Origin: JBBTDV01 sp038042605
Lineage (GTDB): Bacteria; Bdellovibrionota; UBA1018
Reading direction: 5' to 3'
Assembly (NCBI GenBank): GCA_964358645.1
Contig: CAYHPW010000021.1
Span: forward strand, 1-43,294
Length of the DNA stretch: 43,294 nucleotides
The first letter of the stretch is position 1; the number at the start of each line of letters is the position of its first letter. Made by a program: the position numbers and the translations under genes. Under the pieces are notes generated by a model. It did not search any database and was not told the DNA's origin. It was given only the letters and a program-made list of their open reading frames with translations. Positions 34,323 to 42,439 of the stretch are shown piece after piece.

Positions 34323-35101
34323 GTATCAGGTTTCAAAACGTTACAAAAAGTTTTGGCTTAAATCGCGTGCTTAATAATGTCAGTTTTGAAGTTAAAACCG
34401 GCGAAATCCTTTTTATCATAGGAAAAAGCGGCGTAGGAAAATCCGTCACATTAAAACACATAGTGGGACTGCTCAAGCCTGATTCTGGATCAGTGAGCAT
34501 TGATGGAACTGATGTCACAAAACAGTCCGCAGAACAATTATCCGAAATACGGTTGAAGTGTGGGATGGTCTTTCAGCGCCCTGCACTTCTTGACTCACTC
34601 ACGGTTTTTGAAAACATAGCTTTCGGCCTAAAGACAGTGCAATACGCCGTCAAGGCCGGTAAGGAACTTGAGCCTAAGGAGCTCGAGCGCATCGTCACAG
34701 AAAAAATCAGGCTCGTGAACCTTGGGCATGAACTCCCGGCAATTCTCGATAAAAAACCACCAGAGCTGTCATTCGGCATGCAAAAACGTGTTTCACTCGC
34801 GCGAACATTAGCACCTCATCCTAGCTACCTTCTATTTGATGAACCAACCACCGGGTTAGATCCCATTACTACAAATGCGATAAACGACCTGATCCTAGAC
34901 CTCTCACGCAAGCTAAAAGTTACAAGCATAGTTGTTTCTCATGACATGAGTTGCGCGCTAAAAATCGCCGACAGGATTTTAGTTCTTGATAAAGGTGCAA
35001 TCCTGGCACTAGAACCTGCAAGCGAGATACGGCATTCACGCCAACCGCTCATTATGGAATTCCTAAAAGAGGAATTTCTTAAAGGGGGGGCGCCATGCTG
35101 A
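34319..35101 (+). CDS. mlaF: MlaF-like ABC ATPase 2, altered signature motif
   Basis: A 260-residue ATPase with Walker A GKSGVGKS (35-42), Q loop MVFQRPALLDSLTVFENI, Walker B LLFDEP (171-176) and an intact switch His (His208 in VVSHDM). Its signature, however, reads LSFGM (150-154) in place of LSGGM. It should drive phospholipid movement with the MlaE-type permeases. It overlaps the first ATPase gene as ATGA and the next gene by seven bases. Of the two ATPases it is closer to standard MlaF in length. Confidence 0.93.
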   Translation: MSIRFQNVTKSFGLNRVLNNVSFEVKTGEILFIIGKSGVGKSVTLKHIVGLLKPDSGSVSIDGTDVTKQSAEQLSEIRLKCGMVFQRPALLDSLTVFENIAFGLKTVQYAVKAGKELEPKELERIVTEKIRLVNLGHELPAILDKKPPELSFGMQKRVSLARTLAPHPSYLLFDEPTTGLDPITTNAINDLILDLSRKLKVTSIVVSHDMSCALKIADRILVLDKGAILALEPASEIRHSRQPLIMEFLKEEFLKGGAPC

Positions 35102-35871
35102 AGAACCTCCTGCATGAACTAGGCGGCATCGCAATATTTTTGTTCTCGGTCTTTAAAACATTTCTCTCAACACGTGGAAATCTGCGCCCCATAGTGGGCC
35201 AGATAGCCTATGTGTCCTTCCGATCCTTATCCACGGTGGTGTTTGCCGGCGTTTTCGTGGGTGCCATTCTGGTCCTTCAGTTCAACCTGATTTTGGTCAA
35301 ATACGATGCGCAGTCTTTTCTCGGGGGGCTTAACACTTCTTCACTCATACGTGAAATCGGGCCTCTTATCATATCCTTCCTCCTGGCCGGTAAAATCGGC
35401 GCTTTCACGGCCGCCGAACTCGGGACCATGCGCGTGACCGAACAAATAGACGCGATCGAATGCCTTGGCGCAAACCCGATCCAATACCTGGTGGTGCCGC
35501 GGGTCTTCGGTATTGTCATTTCAAGCCTGATTCTGCTGGCATTAGGCCTCATGATAGGCATCGTTGGATCGATGACAATCGCAACGCTGTTCTGCGGGAT
35601 AAATCCTCTGCAATACATCATGAGTGTCCCGCGATTCACCGAGCCGTTCACTGTGTTCGGTGGGATGCTGAAGTCTTTCGTCTACGGTACAATCGTGGCC
35701 ACGGTTTCGTGCTACAAAGGATATACAGCCACAGGCGGGGCACGCGGGGTGGGGCGCGCCGTAACAACAGCCGCCATATATACGAATCTCTACATAGTGA
35801 TCGCAAATTTTCTGACAAGTAATTTTCTTGAATATGTCTATGAGCTCAAGGAGGCCATTTGGGTACCTTGA
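35095..35871 (+). CDS. mlaE: MlaE-family permease 1
   Basis: A 258-residue inner-membrane protein with five or six hydrophobic helices and the MlaE core SLIREIGPLIISFLLAGKIG, AELGTMRVTEQIDAIECLG and NPIQYLVVPRV. It should form one half of the transmembrane dimer of the lipid transporter. A second, clearly different MlaE follows, overlapping by 13 bases. Confidence 0.93.
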   Translation: MLKNLLHELGGIAIFLFSVFKTFLSTRGNLRPIVGQIAYVSFRSLSTVVFAGVFVGAILVLQFNLILVKYDAQSFLGGLNTSSLIREIGPLIISFLLAGKIGAFTAAELGTMRVTEQIDAIECLGANPIQYLVVPRVFGIVISSLILLALGLMIGIVGSMTIATLFCGINPLQYIMSVPRFTEPFTVFGGMLKSFVYGTIVATVSCYKGYTATGGARGVGRAVTTAAIYTNLYIVIANFLTSNFLEYVYELKEAIWVP

Positions 35872-36599
35872 CAGCGATATTCTCACTGTTTGGGCAAGTG
35901 ATTGTACGGCTACCAAAACGGCAGTCATGGAGATGGGGAGAAATATTTTCTGCAACAGTACAGATAGGCGTGGGCAGCTTACCAATAATCTCGGTGGCCA
36001 CCGCATTTGCCGGGCTGGTTGTCACCAATGAAATCGCCTGGCACATGAACAAAGCTCTCCACACCGTATCCATGATCCCAGGGACCACAGGACAGTTCAT
36101 CCTCCGCGAACTCGGCATAGCAATACCACTTCTCCTGCTCGTGGCAAAAGCTGGTGCCGCAATTACGGCCGAAGTAGGCAGCATGAAGATCACCGAACAA
36201 ATAGATGCTCTGAAACTGCTTGGGATCGACCCTGTAAGTTATCTTGTGGTGCCAAGATTCGTGGCGACGACAATATCAGGGATGTGCCTGACTTTGTTTT
36301 CGGCTGGTATCACCTTAGCCTGTGCCATCATGGTAGCGACATTGCGCTATAACTTTTCAGTGCCGGAATATATAAACGCATTACGATATTTCGTAGGTCA
36401 TAAGGACCTTATCTGCATGCTCATAAAAGGCATGGTTTACGGCGCTGTTATACCCATTATTTCTTGCTCATATGGCCTTAGGTGTAAAGGCGGCGCTGAG
36501 GGTGTCGGCACAGCCACTACGAATTCCGTAGTAACTTCCACGGTCGCGATAATTATTTTGGACTTCATCCTGACATATCTTTCTACTCTGATTCTGTAG
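35859..36599 (+). CDS. MlaE-family permease 2
   Basis: A 246-residue MlaE homolog with FILRELGIAIPLLLLVAKAG, AEVGSMKITEQIDALKLLG and DPVSYLVVPRF. The start is TTG 35859, well supported by AAGGAGG five bases upstream; the first codons overlap permease 1 by 13 bases. Sequence differs throughout from permease 1, so a heterodimer is more likely than a recent duplicate. The MCE gene follows after 40 bases. Confidence 0.92.
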   Translation: MGTLTAIFSLFGQVIVRLPKRQSWRWGEIFSATVQIGVGSLPIISVATAFAGLVVTNEIAWHMNKALHTVSMIPGTTGQFILRELGIAIPLLLLVAKAGAAITAEVGSMKITEQIDALKLLGIDPVSYLVVPRFVATTISGMCLTLFSAGITLACAIMVATLRYNFSVPEYINALRYFVGHKDLICMLIKGMVYGAVIPIISCSYGLRCKGGAEGVGTATTNSVVTSTVAIIILDFILTYLSTLIL

Positions 36600-36639
36600 T
36601 GACAGACGGTTAAGTTTATAAGAGAATGACTTAATAAAA

Positions 36640-37467
36640 ATGAAACTTTCCAACGAAACCAAAGTAGGCGGTTTGATCTTAGGCACCATCCTTCTAGCAA
36701 TTGCATTTGCCTGGCTTGTTGGCATACAAAACCCATTCAGCAAGTCAGTGGAGTTTTATGTCACTTATAATTTCGCCGGCGGGATCGAAGTCGGCTCGCC
36801 AGTGAGGATGTCCGGGATAAAAGTCGGCAAGGTTGAAAAAATCAGTTTCTTCACTCCTGCGGATCCAAAATCCGTGGCGATCAAGGAACCTGGCAGCGAC
36901 GGTTTCGACGCCGAGAAGTCTATCGTCCCGTTACGCATTAAAGTATCCATCAGAAAAGACGCCGCGGTGGGCGCCCGCAAGGACAGCCGCTTTTACGTCA
37001 ATCTCGCTGGCATCATTGGCGAGCGCTATATAGAGATCATGCCTGGCAGCATGAGCGCACCACAGATTCAAGCGGGAGAATCCGTGGCAGGTGTTGATCC
37101 CCCGCGGATTGACCAGCTTATTTCTCAGAGCTTCGATCTTGCCGGAAAGATCAAGGACTTCATCGAGCAGAACAAGGGGGATATCACTCGTTCAATAGAG
37201 CTGCTTTATAAATTAAGCGGCAACCTGAACAAAACTCTCGCATGGGTTGATAAAAGCGCGGTCTTCAAAACCGATCTTTCTAAGCTTATAGAGAACCTGA
37301 TTTCAATAACCACCGACGTTAAACGCATTACTGATAAAGCCCACACCAAGGATGGCGAAAAAACCCTCAAGCTCCTTTACGACCTCCTGTGGCGCCTCGA
37401 ACCCCTTGACTCAAAGAACATACGCGAGTTCTTCCAGAAGGAAGGGATGAAAGTCCATTTGTTCTAA
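36640..37467 (+). CDS. mlaD: MlaD-like MCE-domain protein
   Basis: One N-terminal transmembrane helix (about 8-28) anchors a periplasmic MCE domain (about 38-135: VEFYVTYNFAGGIEVGSPVR, MSGIKVGKVEKI, then SRFYVNLAGIIGERYIEI). A long helical tail follows (about 145-275). MCE proteins form hexameric rings that pass lipids between membranes. No mlaC-like carrier, mlaB-like STAS or mlaA gene is next to it. It closes the operon that starts with tmk. Confidence 0.93.
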   Translation: MKLSNETKVGGLILGTILLAIAFAWLVGIQNPFSKSVEFYVTYNFAGGIEVGSPVRMSGIKVGKVEKISFFTPADPKSVAIKEPGSDGFDAEKSIVPLRIKVSIRKDAAVGARKDSRFYVNLAGIIGERYIEIMPGSMSAPQIQAGESVAGVDPPRIDQLISQSFDLAGKIKDFIEQNKGDITRSIELLYKLSGNLNKTLAWVDKSAVFKTDLSKLIENLISITTDVKRITDKAHTKDGEKTLKLLYDLLWRLEPLDSKNIREFFQKEGMKVHLF

Positions 37468-37505
37468 GCCTGTAAAAAGAAGTGATGAGATAACCAATAG
37501 TATTG

Positions 37506-38504
37506 ATGCAGATTAGCCGAAGAAGAAGCATGGTGCTTAGATATCATGCCATTGCCGTCACTTTTATGACAGTGATTATTGCTTGTCTTGGCTCAGCGGA
37601 CGAGCGAGATTTCCTTTTAGAGAAAGTACCTGCTGAAAAGCTCGATTCAGCAACTAGTTCGATTAGCCCAAATGAGCTCAATTTTTACAATTCTGCGCAT
37701 CAGGACGTAAGCGGCGGCGCCCTCATTTCAGTTGGGACCTTCCGCGCTCTCAACAACGCTGCTACGGGGGACTTTTTAGAAATCTATCTCTTAGATGTGA
37801 ATGAAAGCGTAGTTCATTTTAACGCCAAACACCTGGAGCTGATCGCTAGATCTGCAAATCGGTACGCTTATCTATCAAATCTATATCACGATCCAAAAGT
37901 TGGAGAAGCCATCAAAGCTTTCGATGAGGGCAGAGCAACGGGAAAAAAGGTCGGCGATAAAATCTCCAGGGCAATAAACAAACTGAAGCGCTTAAAGATT
38001 GAGCCATTTCAAATGCAAGATGGGTATGTTTATAGCATGCATAGGATAATACAGGACACTAATACATACCACTCGTCGTTCTTAGGGTCGGACAAATACT
38101 TTGGGCAATTGAAAAAGCTTGTCGATTCAAAACGTATTTTCGCGGTACCAGGAAGCTTGAGTGGCCGGCACGTGATGGCTTGGCTTGGTAAAAGACTGCA
38201 AAAGCGTGGTGTGCATGTATCGGTATTAGATATTTCTAATGTCTTAGATTACATGCCTCGAGATAGACAGAAGAGATCTTTTGCCAATAACCTGCTTAGA
38301 CTTCCGTGGTCAAAAGCTTCAAAAATTCATTTCACAATAGACCATGACCGCATTCCTACGGTTAAATGGGGATATAGCTGGAGCTATTACAGCATGTCGT
38401 TAAGTGATTTTATGAAACATAAACTCTATTGGTGGCCCCAGGAGTTGAAACACAACAACTCAAGCACATGTATCTCTAAGTCTCTGTATAAAATGCTGTA
38501 TTAG
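37506..38504 (+). CDS. Secreted LIC_10091-like (Rossmann/methyltransferase-like) protein, likely lipoprotein
   Basis: The 332-residue protein has an N-terminal hydrophobic stretch ending in IIAC (possible lipobox). Blocks GALISVGTFRALNNAATGDF, LEIYLLDVNESVVHFNAKHL and DKYFGQLKKLVDSKRIFAVP, then HVSVLDISNVLDYM, follow the order found in a Leptospira/Bdellovibrio-type protein group with a methyltransferase-like fold (remembered as LIC_10091). An S-adenosylmethionine role outside the cytoplasm is doubtful, so the fold may be reused. The start may be ATG 37506 or ATG 37530, the latter behind GAAGAAG. More AT-rich than the Mla genes before it. Confidence 0.65.
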   Translation: MQISRRRSMVLRYHAIAVTFMTVIIACLGSADERDFLLEKVPAEKLDSATSSISPNELNFYNSAHQDVSGGALISVGTFRALNNAATGDFLEIYLLDVNESVVHFNAKHLELIARSANRYAYLSNLYHDPKVGEAIKAFDEGRATGKKVGDKISRAINKLKRLKIEPFQMQDGYVYSMHRIIQDTNTYHSSFLGSDKYFGQLKKLVDSKRIFAVPGSLSGRHVMAWLGKRLQKRGVHVSVLDISNVLDYMPRDRQKRSFANNLLRLPWSKASKIHFTIDHDRIPTVKWGYSWSYYSMSLSDFMKHKLYWWPQELKHNNSSTCISKSLYKMLY

Positions 38505-38842
38505 GGTTGCTGCATCCCAAGCGCAGTAATGCGGTTTATTTCTATGAATTAAGGGAAGGGTGTTTCCCGTTATTGCCGTTTTAGAGGTTGGTGAATTTGG
38601 ACTTCGCCAAGCCATTTGTAATGGTGGCTATCCTTGAAGCTCCATCTTCATTGGGTAATACCGACTTACTCCCCTGACCCGTTTCTTACTATCCGAAAGC
38701 ACCCTGGCGAACACAGGTTATATTAGGTTACTTACCAATAATTGAAAAATTCTGTAATCAAGCCCCAACTATTAACGATCTCAGATTATCAGGTGGGATA
38801 GGCCCTCCTAAAAATCTGGGGCATTATAAAAGGAGAATTAAA
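38505..38842. other. Gene-free gap with degenerate open frames
   Basis: No ORF with start codon and known family is seen on either strand. A plus-strand frame is open in two pieces interrupted by a TAG, and a minus-strand frame is broken by one stop, so this could be a very old pseudogene. A small GGGAA/TTCCC hairpin lies at 38553-38568. The 3' part is the leader of the next gene. Confidence 0.5.
38762..38822 (+). ncRNA. Possible structured 5' leader
   Basis: GCCCCA (38762-38767) pairs with TGGGGC (38817-38822), enclosing a second hairpin AGGTGGG (38791-38797) with CCCTCCT (38803-38809, one mismatch) and a five-base loop. The Shine-Dalgarno AAGGAG of the next gene follows within about 11 bases. 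The nested shape suggests a regulatory leader, not a known riboswitch class that I can name. Confidence 0.3.
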
Positions 38843-39388
38843 ATGTTATTTTTTAGTAAAATTAATTTAAAAATTAGAATAATCGGTACTTGTTTAGGGG
38901 TTTTTATTTTCTCGTTAAATCCCACATATTCGAAAGCATCTTGTATCGATGCATACAAAAAAAGGATAGAGCAAATGCTTGGTTGGACTGATGGCTTAGC
39001 TGCGATGTCGATGCCGCTCAGTCCTACGGTTGTGGCAGCTCCTGTTTTAATTCCAATGGCGTTCTTAATAGTTAAAAAAACACATAAGTACCAAACATTT
39101 ATTCATATTCTTGAGCAAATATCTTCCAATCAATTGGGACAAGAACTTAATGAATTTTACGGGAAGGTGCTAAAAAATAAAACGATTAAAAAAGCCATTA
39201 AAGACAAAAATATAAATCTTACGATTGACGATATTGCTGATGTGTTAAGAAATGCTGATGACAATAACTTTTTTTGTGAAAGCGGAACAGAGCGAAACCC
39301 AAATTTTAGTGATCGTCGTGTTTATAGTTACAAAAAAGCTTTAAAATGGACAATTAATGAAATTATTAGAGCCAACAATTTAGACTAA
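38843..39388 (+). CDS. Secreted hypothetical protein (Cys-containing, AT-rich)
   Basis: A signal peptide (to about residue 32, SKASC) precedes a 181-residue protein with a hydrophobic stretch (SMPLSPTVVAAPVLIPMAFL) near residues 55-75, so it may be membrane-bound. After it comes a Lys-rich helical part and the ending VLRNADDNNFFCE. Pairs of Cys at about 33 and 154 could form a disulfide. AAGGAG lies seven bases before ATG. It resembles short secreted proteins I associate with predatory bacteria, but no family or role can be named. Confidence 0.7.
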   Translation: MLFFSKINLKIRIIGTCLGVFIFSLNPTYSKASCIDAYKKRIEQMLGWTDGLAAMSMPLSPTVVAAPVLIPMAFLIVKKTHKYQTFIHILEQISSNQLGQELNEFYGKVLKNKTIKKAIKDKNINLTIDDIADVLRNADDNNFFCESGTERNPNFSDRRVYSYKKALKWTINEIIRANNLD

Positions 39389-39450
39389 TACCCCCAGGTG
39401 GTGGCACCCAGGATTTTTGCAATAAAATCTTTTTGCCGCCTTCAAAACAA

Positions 39451-39481
39451 GCTGGAGGCACACAATCGAGCTGCCTCCGGC
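39451..39481. terminator. Terminator between convergent genes
   Basis: GCTGGAGGCA pairs with TGCCTCCGGC over ten bases (one G-U) with an 11-base loop. On the minus strand TTGTTTTG follows, so it can end transcripts of the metallopeptidase gene; on the plus strand a pyrimidine-rich TTCCTT follows and termination is less certain. Confidence 0.6.
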
Positions 39482-39560
39482 TTCCTTAATTTCCCGTCAT
39501 TAGAAACGTTTTTCATAAAAATTCATCTTCAGCTCCGGCTAAATAATCTGCAGACCGCGC

Positions 39561-40835
39561 CTATGGCTCTACTTCAAAGTGGGGAAAGAGTCCTAAAATA
39601 TCTTCGTTTTTTAAAACCATGGCTGGCAAAACTTTAAGGTCTGGCCTAGATCCCTCCGTCGCTAGCAATGGATCTTGTGTAATCCCCATGAATTTCTTAA
39701 TCCGATCTGAAAGATCTTCCGGTAGCATTTGGCAGTTTTTAGGTGGAGTAACATCAAGATTCAGCCAGTTAATAAGGGGTGAGTATTCTTTATGAATAGT
39801 AGAAGACATGAACGAATAACAGCTCTGAAATGCTTCGTCAGATATTTTTGTTACAAACCTATAATAGTTATTATTCAACTCAGCATTAACTTTTTGGATG
39901 GTATATCGGCTCCATCTCTTGGGTAATTTGAGTTTATTGAAATAAATATTAATAAGTTTTTTAACAAAATGCGCGTGGATAACTAAAATAGGATCTATAA
40001 GACTATAAGCGCCTCTATTAGAATGTTTTTGGAAAATGACTTCTGAATGACTAAAAACATCCTTAGAGACACTAAAATTTTTCTCATCGTCATGAAGAAC
40101 TAAATCTCTTCCACTATAAGGAAGTACACTAGTAATAATTGTAATAAAATCGGCAAATATAAATTGTCTTGTCCAAACAAGATCCTTTGCTCGCTTATAA
40201 ATTTTATTTGAATAACCATACCACGCTTTGGAAGCTCCAAGCGTCAACAAATACCAATGTGCTTCTGCTTCATAAAACAAGCGGAGCACAGAAATACGCT
40301 GTTGCTGAGATACTTCGCGTTTAAAATTCAACAAATCCCAGTATCCGACATCAAGCGGATAACGATAACGAAACTGATACGCATGAACAATCTCATGGAA
40401 CAAATTAAATACCAAATCATCCCCTTTGAGAGATGGATCGATAAGCATTATGTCTAAAGCAGGCAGATAGATTCCATAAAGCTTGTTACACTTTTTTTGG
40501 GTCGGCAATGAGCTACTCGGTAAACAAGCTTTTGGTAACAAGAGTGATAACTTAAGATGATTCCAAATTTCTTGATTAATATAATAAATTCTTCCTTGCA
40601 TTTTATTAAGAGTTTCTTCTAAGAGTCGGCCCACTCTTTTATCGCCAGTTTCCATATGGCTAGGGTTCCAGGGTGCTTTTGAAATCAAATCGGTTATTTC
40701 TTTTTTTGCCTGCATAAAATCTTCTAACCTTATCGGTTCAAGGATCTCTGGAGGCACTTTATCAAGCTGGCCCATGGATCCATAGGAAGGAGCCTGCAAC
40801 AATAAAAGACTTAAAGGCAAAATTATCTTAAACAT
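39561..40835 (-). CDS. Secreted putative zinc metallopeptidase (HExxH)
   Basis: A 424-residue protein with a signal peptide (to about residue 19). At 147-151 stands HEIVH in NLFHEIVHAYQF, the zincin motif; a third ligand could be Glu189 or Glu191 in YEAEAHWY, about 40 residues later, as in gluzincins. Three or four Cys suggest disulfides outside the cytoplasm. It overlaps the upstream TPR/winged-helix gene by 13 bases, so the two are probably coupled. The family is unknown to me; peptidase activity is inferred from the motif only. Confidence 0.75.
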   Translation of the reverse strand: MFKIILPLSLLLLQAPSYGSMGQLDKVPPEILEPIRLEDFMQAKKEITDLISKAPWNPSHMETGDKRVGRLLEETLNKMQGRIYYINQEIWNHLKLSLLLPKACLPSSSLPTQKKCNKLYGIYLPALDIMLIDPSLKGDDLVFNLFHEIVHAYQFRYRYPLDVGYWDLLNFKREVSQQQRISVLRLFYEAEAHWYLLTLGASKAWYGYSNKIYKRAKDLVWTRQFIFADFITIITSVLPYSGRDLVLHDDEKNFSVSKDVFSHSEVIFQKHSNRGAYSLIDPILVIHAHFVKKLINIYFNKLKLPKRWSRYTIQKVNAELNNNYYRFVTKISDEAFQSCYSFMSSTIHKEYSPLINWLNLDVTPPKNCQMLPEDLSDRIKKFMGITQDPLLATEGSRPDLKVLPAMVLKNEDILGLFPHFEVEP

Positions 40836-41956
40836 ATGAAGCCGTTCTTCACTTGAAGAGTACCATCAGGAATAAGTTTTCTAATTTTTGAAATTATGGC
40901 TCTCAGATGTTGGTTATAACGCTCCTGATTCAACTCAAGGTCCCACACCACCTTAAAAAGATCTTGAAGCGAAATGGAGCTCCTTGTTGAAAGTGTATTA
41001 AGTATTTTTTTAGCGATTGGGCGATCATACAATATTTGTATGCGCTTAGGCGCGTAAGACAAAATAAGTTCTTGCCGCTCCAAATAACTCCATAAATGGA
41101 AAATATGAACTTTATTCTTAGAAGCTCCAACTTCTTTATTGGTTCCAAGAATTTCATTCAATTCCGCCTTACATTTTTTTTGAGTTCCTACATCATTAAG
41201 CCAGCGAGCGATTTCTTTAGCTTCTAATAATCGGACATATCGTTCTAAATCATTCCCAAATTTTCTTAAATAATGACACTCAGAACGAAGCCCTGTAAGC
41301 AAGCGATCAAGCCATAAGCCATCTTTCTTTAAATTATTAATGTTGGCAAAAAGTTTATTAAGTTCATGTTCTGCATTTTCCTTGTCTGTGATTTCTGTAT
41401 AGGCTTGGACAAGAAATGCCCCGATTGAAAAACTGGAACTCGCAAGAGGATAAAGCTGGATAAGCCCATTTGCTCGCTGTAACTCTTCAATTGCCTGGTA
41501 GGGCTGTTTAAGCATGAGATAGGCATGCCCACGAAGCTGAATCAACACAAGACGGCTTACTGGTTTTAACGCCTCCGATTTAAGTGTTGATCCTGAAATA
41601 CTGAGAGCTTTTAGCAGATCACCATTAAAAATAGCCAAACGGGTTTCTTCTATATTTTTTTCAGCTAATTCATAAGCAGTCTTAGGTTCAAGATTCGTAA
41701 GAAGAGACTGAGCCGTTCCAAGTTGATCCATAAAAAGCGCAGTTCTTACATCTTCAAGTTTGTGAAAATAATCATCTGCTTGTTTTAAAAGAGAAGCTTG
41801 TGCAAGATCAGCCCTGCCGCAAAAAGCGCGTAAAAAATGTGACAATGATGCACGTGTGTTGGGATTGCTTCGAATAACAATTTCCTTATCCTGCGCAAGA
41901 CCAGAACTAAGAGCATCCTCTAAAGTGTCCAGTTTTTTTAACTCAATAGGTTCCAT
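40823..41956 (-). CDS. TPR-like protein with C-terminal winged-helix domain
   Basis: The 377-residue protein lacks a signal peptide. Residues about 50-260 form helical repeats like TPRs (AFMDQLGTAQSLL, GHAYLMLKQPYQAIEELQRA). The last 75 residues (KKILNTLSTRSSISLQDLFK, then HLRAIISKIRKLI and a final NGFICLR) have the wing pattern of OmpR-type DNA-binding domains. It is likely a transcription regulator whose repeats sense a partner. It precedes and overlaps the secreted peptidase gene, so it may control it. GGGAG lies close to ATG 41956. Confidence 0.75.
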   Translation of the reverse strand: MEPIELKKLDTLEDALSSGLAQDKEIVIRSNPNTRASLSHFLRAFCGRADLAQASLLKQADDYFHKLEDVRTALFMDQLGTAQSLLTNLEPKTAYELAEKNIEETRLAIFNGDLLKALSISGSTLKSEALKPVSRLVLIQLRGHAYLMLKQPYQAIEELQRANGLIQLYPLASSSFSIGAFLVQAYTEITDKENAEHELNKLFANINNLKKDGLWLDRLLTGLRSECHYLRKFGNDLERYVRLLEAKEIARWLNDVGTQKKCKAELNEILGTNKEVGASKNKVHIFHLWSYLERQELILSYAPKRIQILYDRPIAKKILNTLSTRSSISLQDLFKVVWDLELNQERYNQHLRAIISKIRKLIPDGTLQVKNGFICLR

Positions 41957-42028
41957 AAACTCCCAAGATCAACCAGCCCAACTTACACTCCAAAAGTCAT
42001 TAATAACCGATGTAATTAGTATATTAAT

Positions 42029-42280
42029 TTAACGCGTAGAGCAATAGTTAAAATATTTTAAGGTAACTATTTGAAATTTAATGTGTTCTAATATTTTAAA
42101 CGCTCCACAGGCTAACGAATCGTCAATATATAGCGCCATTTGATAAGCATCTTCACTATCAGAATAAAAACCTTTACGAATATGAGTTATGACAAATTTA
42201 AGCGTCTGATAAATCCCAGCGCGTAGTTGTCCCTGAAAAAGATCGCTTACTTCCTCGGCTGTTGCACACTCCTTAGACCA
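42029..42280 (-). pseudogene. ORF remnant without start
   Basis: On the minus strand a frame of 83 codons is open after a stop at 42281-42283 but has no suitable start codon near its 5' end. The encoded EEVSDLFQGQLRAGIYQTLK and YQMALYIDDSLACGAFKILE look like protein (helical, normal composition). It is probably the tail of a lost gene. The rest of the 41957-42439 gap shows no other gene. Confidence 0.35.
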
Positions 42281-42367
42281 TTAGCTCGCCATTCAGTCAC
42301 ACATAAACCAGAACAAGCGGAAACTAATTTCCGTCAAATGGCTATCCCGCGTGCCGTGCATAGCGTG

Positions 42368-42397
42368 TGGTAACAATTAGTTCCACTTTGGTAACAA
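42368..42397. repeat. Direct repeat TGGTAACAA, candidate operator
   Basis: TGGTAACAA occurs at 42368-42376 and again at 42389-42397, start to start 21 bases (two helix turns). The second copy ends six bases before the presumed -35 of the TIGR02147 gene. This spacing is typical of two dimers or half-sites on one DNA face. Confidence 0.45.
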
Positions 42398-42402
42398 AGA
42401 TG

Positions 42403-42429
42403 TTGACGCAGTGCGATTTGTATTATAAA
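42403..42429 (+). promoter_or_regulatory. Likely promoter of the TIGR02147 gene
   Basis: TTGACG (42403-42408) and TATAAA (42424-42429) are separated by 15 bases, a little short of the usual 17. The -10 lies ten bases before ATG, so the mRNA leader would be very short; no clear Shine-Dalgarno is seen. Confidence 0.45.
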
Positions 42430-42439
42430 TCTCTGCGTC

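Noticed and set aside
39398..39637. 79-residue plus-strand frame after the secreted protein
   Set aside because: It crosses the terminator hairpin at 39451-39481 and runs antisense into the metallopeptidase gene.
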